From the NCBI RefSeq assembly GCF_016888515.1, contig NZ_JAFEJK010000001.1, forward strand, positions 620,001-684,000: 64,000 nucleotides of DNA, written 5' to 3'. This DNA comes from Shimia biformata (GTDB taxonomy: Bacteria > Pseudomonadota > Alphaproteobacteria > Rhodobacterales > Rhodobacteraceae). A program made the position numbers and the translations under genes. Below, one piece after another: positions 61,243 to 64,000 of this stretch; within the stretch, counting starts at the first letter, position 1; each line of letters starts with the position of its first letter. The notes under the pieces are model-generated. The model saw nothing but the letters and a program-made list of their open reading frames with translations, was not told where the DNA came from and made no database searches.

Positions 61243-61878
61243 ATGACGAGCAACGCAAAATTCTGGGACGGCATTGCCGAGAAATACGCCCGCGACCCGA
61301 TCAAGGACATGAAGTCCTATGAATACACGCTTGAACGCACACGATCCTATCTTGGCAAGTCCGACAAGGTGCTGGAATTGGGGGCCGGGACCGCATCGAC
61401 GGCTCTTCTGCTGGCAGATTCCGCCGGACAAATCACGGCAAGCGACCTGTCGGATGGGATGCTGAATGTCGGTCGTCGCAACGCCAAAGCCCAGGGTGTC
61501 GGCAACATTGACTTCCTGTGCAGCGATGCCATGGTCGCCGAAGTAGCGCCGGGCAGTTTCGACGTGGTCATGGCCTTCAACCTTCTTCATCTGGTCCCGG
61601 ATCTGGACGCCGTCCTTGCGCGCGCCCATGAGGTGCTGAACCCCGGCGGGTTGTTGATTTCGAAAACGCCCTGCCTTGACGACAGCAACATTTTTGCGCG
61701 CGGTGCATTCCGCGTCATGATCCCTGTCATGCAGCTGTTCGGCAAGGCGCCCTTCGTGCGCTACATGACCTCGGACTATTTGGAACGCCGTATTACGCGC
61801 GCCGGGTTCACCATCATCGAGCGTGTTAACCTTCCGGGCAAGGTCGGTCGCCCCTATTACGTTGCCCGCCGCGATTGA
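61243..61878 (+). CDS. Class I SAM-dependent methyltransferase
   Basis: This 211-residue enzyme has the SAM motif VLELGAGTASTALLLAD (from residue 43) and later FDVVMAFNLLHLV, typical of the UbiE/small-molecule methyltransferase group. AAAGGAG precedes the ATG. The substrate is unknown. It is divergent from the LysR gene and may be under its control. Confidence 0.88.
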   Translation: MTSNAKFWDGIAEKYARDPIKDMKSYEYTLERTRSYLGKSDKVLELGAGTASTALLLADSAGQITASDLSDGMLNVGRRNAKAQGVGNIDFLCSDAMVAEVAPGSFDVVMAFNLLHLVPDLDAVLARAHEVLNPGGLLISKTPCLDDSNIFARGAFRVMIPVMQLFGKAPFVRYMTSDYLERRITRAGFTIIERVNLPGKVGRPYYVARRD

Positions 61879-61970
61879 TCCGGGCAATTTGAAGGCGCTT
61901 CAAGACGGGCGGGGGTGTTGTCCCTGCCCGTTTGCGTTTACCACAGGGCCATGTCGAACAGGAGGACAGG

Positions 61971-62420
61971 ATGACGTTGAAAGTATATCTCTCGGGCGAG
62001 ATTCACACCGACTGGCGCGAACAGATCATGGAGGGCGCGAAGGGGTTGGATGTCAGCTTTTCCGCTCCGGTCACCGATCATGACGCCAGCGACGACTGCG
62101 GCGTTGCCATCCTGGGCGCCGAAGACAACAAGTTCTGGCATGACCATAAAGGTGCCAAGATCAACGCGATCCGCACACGCAAGGGGATCGAGGATGCCGA
62201 TGTCGTTGTGGTCCGGTTCGGTGAGAAATACCGCCAATGGAACGCGGCTTTCGACGCGGGCTATGCAGCTGCATTGGGCAAGTCGATCATCGTTCTGAGC
62301 CTGCCTGAACATCAGCATGCGCTGAAAGAGGTGCATGCCGCGGCGCTTGCAGTGGCCGATGAACCCGGTCAGGTGGCCGAGATTCTGACCTATGTCCTTA
62401 CCAGCGTGCTACCGGGCTGA
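61971..62420 (+). CDS. YtoQ-family protein
   Basis: This 149-residue protein matches the YtoQ family of unknown function (KVYLSGEIHTDWREQI at the start; FDAGYAAALGKSIIVLS late), with a nucleoside-deoxyribosyltransferase-like fold expected. AGGAGG precedes the ATG. It lies alone between the methyltransferase and mscL. Confidence 0.86.
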   Translation: MTLKVYLSGEIHTDWREQIMEGAKGLDVSFSAPVTDHDASDDCGVAILGAEDNKFWHDHKGAKINAIRTRKGIEDADVVVVRFGEKYRQWNAAFDAGYAAALGKSIIVLSLPEHQHALKEVHAAALAVADEPGQVAEILTYVLTSVLPG

Positions 62421-62609
62421 ACCGGGGGCGCATCCGGCGGAAGTTGTACGAAAGCGAAGTCGCCACTCGTAGGGGGCTTGCGGCGCATGGGCCATTTTTC
62501 CCCGTAAAAAATCCACCCTAACCCCCGGTTTGCAGTCTATAGATTTGAGCAGGGGCGCTTGATTGCGCCTGGAAACGGTCTTTGGGCCGCGAACAGGGAA
62601 GGGAAAAAC

Positions 62610-63044
62610 ATGCTGAAGGAATTCAAGGATTTCATCGCCAAGGGCAATGTCATGGACATGGCGGTAGGGATCATCATCGGGGCGGCCTTCACCGCCATTG
62701 TGAAATCAATGGTCGGTGACCTGATAAACCCGATTGTCGGGCTGTTTCTGGGCGGTGTCGATTTCACCAACCTTTATGTGGTCCTGGCTGGAGAGGTTGC
62801 CGACGGCGCCAGCCTTGAGGCCGCGCGCGAGGCCGGGGCAGCGGTCTTTGCCTGGGGCGCGTTCGTCATGGCCGTGATCAACTTCCTGATCATCGCCTTC
62901 GTGGTCTTCATGCTTGTGCGCTACGTCAACAAGGTCAAAGAGGCGGCCCAGAAGCAGGAAGAGGCCGCCGAGGTCGAAGAGGCGCCTGCAGGCCCGTCGG
63001 AACTGGATGTTCTGCTGGAAATCCGCGACTCGCTGAAAAAGTAA
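62610..63044 (+). CDS. mscL: Large-conductance mechanosensitive channel
   Basis: This 144-residue protein has the MscL N-terminus ([20 protein letters not shown]), two membrane helices and a C-terminal bundle. It opens under membrane tension to release osmolytes. AGGGAAGGG precedes the ATG. A terminator follows. Confidence 0.96.
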   Translation: MLKEFKDFIAKGNVMDMAVGIIIGAAFTAIVKSMVGDLINPIVGLFLGGVDFTNLYVVLAGEVADGASLEAAREAGAAVFAWGAFVMAVINFLIIAFVVFMLVRYVNKVKEAAQKQEEAAEVEEAPAGPSELDVLLEIRDSLKK

Positions 63045-63063
63045 CCGTGCATCATGACGGAAT

Positions 63064-63091
63064 GGGGCTTGCCGTTGGCGAGCCCCTTTTT
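63064..63091 (+). terminator. Intrinsic terminator of mscL
   Basis: GGGGCTTGCC and GGCGAGCCCC (63064-63086) form a stem followed by TTTTT, 20 bases after the mscL stop. Confidence 0.88.
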
Positions 63092-63134
63092 ATGTTGTGC
63101 GGCCAGGGAGGATGACTTTGGAAAAAGGTGCATT

Positions 63135-63941
63135 ATGGAACAGATGATGGAACAGGCCGGGTTTCTGGGGCCGCTATTGTTGAATTCGGTCAAGGCCGTG
63201 GTTGTCTTGATGGTGGGTTGGACCGTCGCGGGCATGATCAGCCGCGCATTGCGGCGACGTGTGAATGCCCGCCCCGAGATCGACGACACGATCGGTAATT
63301 TCGTGGCAAGCATGGCGCGCTGGGTCATTCTGGCGATCACCGGGATCGCGATACTTGGCCTTTTCGGGATCGAGGCGACGTCGCTTGTGGCCATGCTAGG
63401 CGCAGCAACGCTGGCGATCGGTCTCGCGTTGCAGGGAACGCTCAGTGATCTGGCCGCTGGATTTATGCTTATCCTGTTCCGGCCTTACAAGCTGGGACAA
63501 TTCGTCGATATCGGCGGCACTTCAGGCACGGTAAAGGACCTGAACCTGTTTGTGACCGAGCTTGTGACGCCGGACAACGTGCAGATCATCGTGCCAAATG
63601 GTCAGGCCTGGGGATCGATCATCGCCAACTTCAGCGCCCATGACACGCGTCGCGTCGACCTGGTCTTTGGCATCGATTATGGCGACGACGCTGAGAAGGC
63701 CAAGGCGATCATCCTGGGCGAGGCTAAAAAGGATGCTCGCGTTTTGGCCGACCCCGAGCCCTGGGTGCGGGTCACCAACTTGGGTGACAGCTCGGTCGAC
63801 CTGACCGCGCGGATCTGGTGTAACGCGGCTGATTTCTGGGAGTTGAAATTTGCCATGACCCAGGCAGTCAAGGAAGCTTTCGACAAGGACGGTATTTCGA
63901 TCCCCTATCCGCATTCGGTGGAAATCCACAAGGAAGGCTGA
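63135..63941 (+). CDS. mscS: Small-conductance mechanosensitive channel (MscS family)
   Basis: This 268-residue channel has three N-terminal membrane helices, the pore-lining glycine/alanine helix (MLGAATLAIGLALQGTLSDL) and a cytoplasmic vestibule (IGGTSGTVKDLNLFVTELVT; IIVPNGQAWGSIIANFS). The mscL-mscS order suggests an osmotic-shock pair with separate transcription units. Confidence 0.94.
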   Translation: MEQMMEQAGFLGPLLLNSVKAVVVLMVGWTVAGMISRALRRRVNARPEIDDTIGNFVASMARWVILAITGIAILGLFGIEATSLVAMLGAATLAIGLALQGTLSDLAAGFMLILFRPYKLGQFVDIGGTSGTVKDLNLFVTELVTPDNVQIIVPNGQAWGSIIANFSAHDTRRVDLVFGIDYGDDAEKAKAIILGEAKKDARVLADPEPWVRVTNLGDSSVDLTARIWCNAADFWELKFAMTQAVKEAFDKDGISIPYPHSVEIHKEG

Positions 63942-63960
63942 CGTGTTTTCCCGAGAACCA

Positions 63961-63992
63961 AAAAGGGCGGCCCCGCAAGGCCGCCCTTTTTC
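63961..63992 (+). terminator. Intrinsic terminator of mscS
   Basis: AAAAGGGCGGCC and GGCCGCCCTTTT pair around CCGCAA and end in a T-run, 20 bases after the stop codon. Confidence 0.9.
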
Positions 63993-64000
63993 GTTTTACG

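Overview
The window looks like chromosomal DNA of a marine alphaproteobacterium of the Rhodobacterales (Roseobacter group). The evidence is the combination of a taurine module (tpa, tauR, xsc) beside a SoeABC-type sulfite dehydrogenase, an L-malyl-CoA lyase of the ethylmalonyl-CoA pathway, a FYDLN-acid protein, a Hint-domain protein and high-GC coding bias. I see no insertion sequence, prophage, CRISPR array or plasmid gene. Almost all of the sequence is coding.

Layout: 0-1 kb, 3' end of polA. 1.1-10.7 kb, a minus-strand taurine dissimilation block in transcription order tpa, tauR, xsc, soeA, soeB, soeC. Taurine is transaminated to sulfoacetaldehyde, cleaved to acetyl phosphate and sulfite, and the sulfite is oxidised at the membrane. 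Three pairs of 10-bp direct repeats lie upstream of tpa, tauR and xsc and read as TauR sites. 10.7-15.7 kb, a hexapeptide acetyltransferase divergent from a translationally coupled acyltransferase/SGNH - GMC oxidoreductase - SDR operon. 15.8-20.1 kb, an RND efflux pair without an outer-membrane partner. 20.2-28.4 kb, tRNA-Ala(GGC) and mainly housekeeping or transport genes (FYDLN protein, SprT-like protease, GntR, MFS with a His-rich tail, accA, LysE/Lrp pair, DMT exporter, lytic transglycosylase, mcl1).

28.8-31.7 kb, a D-glutamate/D-amino-acid module (dgcN, dgcA, D-amino-acid transaminase). 31.7-37.5 kb, an AraC/hydrolase pair, a 28-residue membrane micro-ORF with its own promoter, a minus-strand run of DUF1244, small membrane protein, CHMI-like isomerase and N-formylglutamate amidohydrolase, then pyruvate kinase. 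37.6-45 kb, rpmI-rplT, a Hint protein, pheS, a glutamine amidotransferase and smc. 45.3-46.8 kb, a cobalamin riboswitch controlling cbtB-cbtA, followed by DUF1636.

46.8-57 kb, small enzymes and regulators, including a GntR gene with a perfect operator, nth and a PfkB kinase. 57.4-60.2 kb, pheT, about 17 kb from pheS. 60.2-64 kb, LysR/methyltransferase, ytoQ, mscL and mscS. A recurrent motif, GRGTATTTgGGCAAGAAAGAAG, usually just downstream of a GC hairpin, marks several gene ends and is the least explained repeated signal here.
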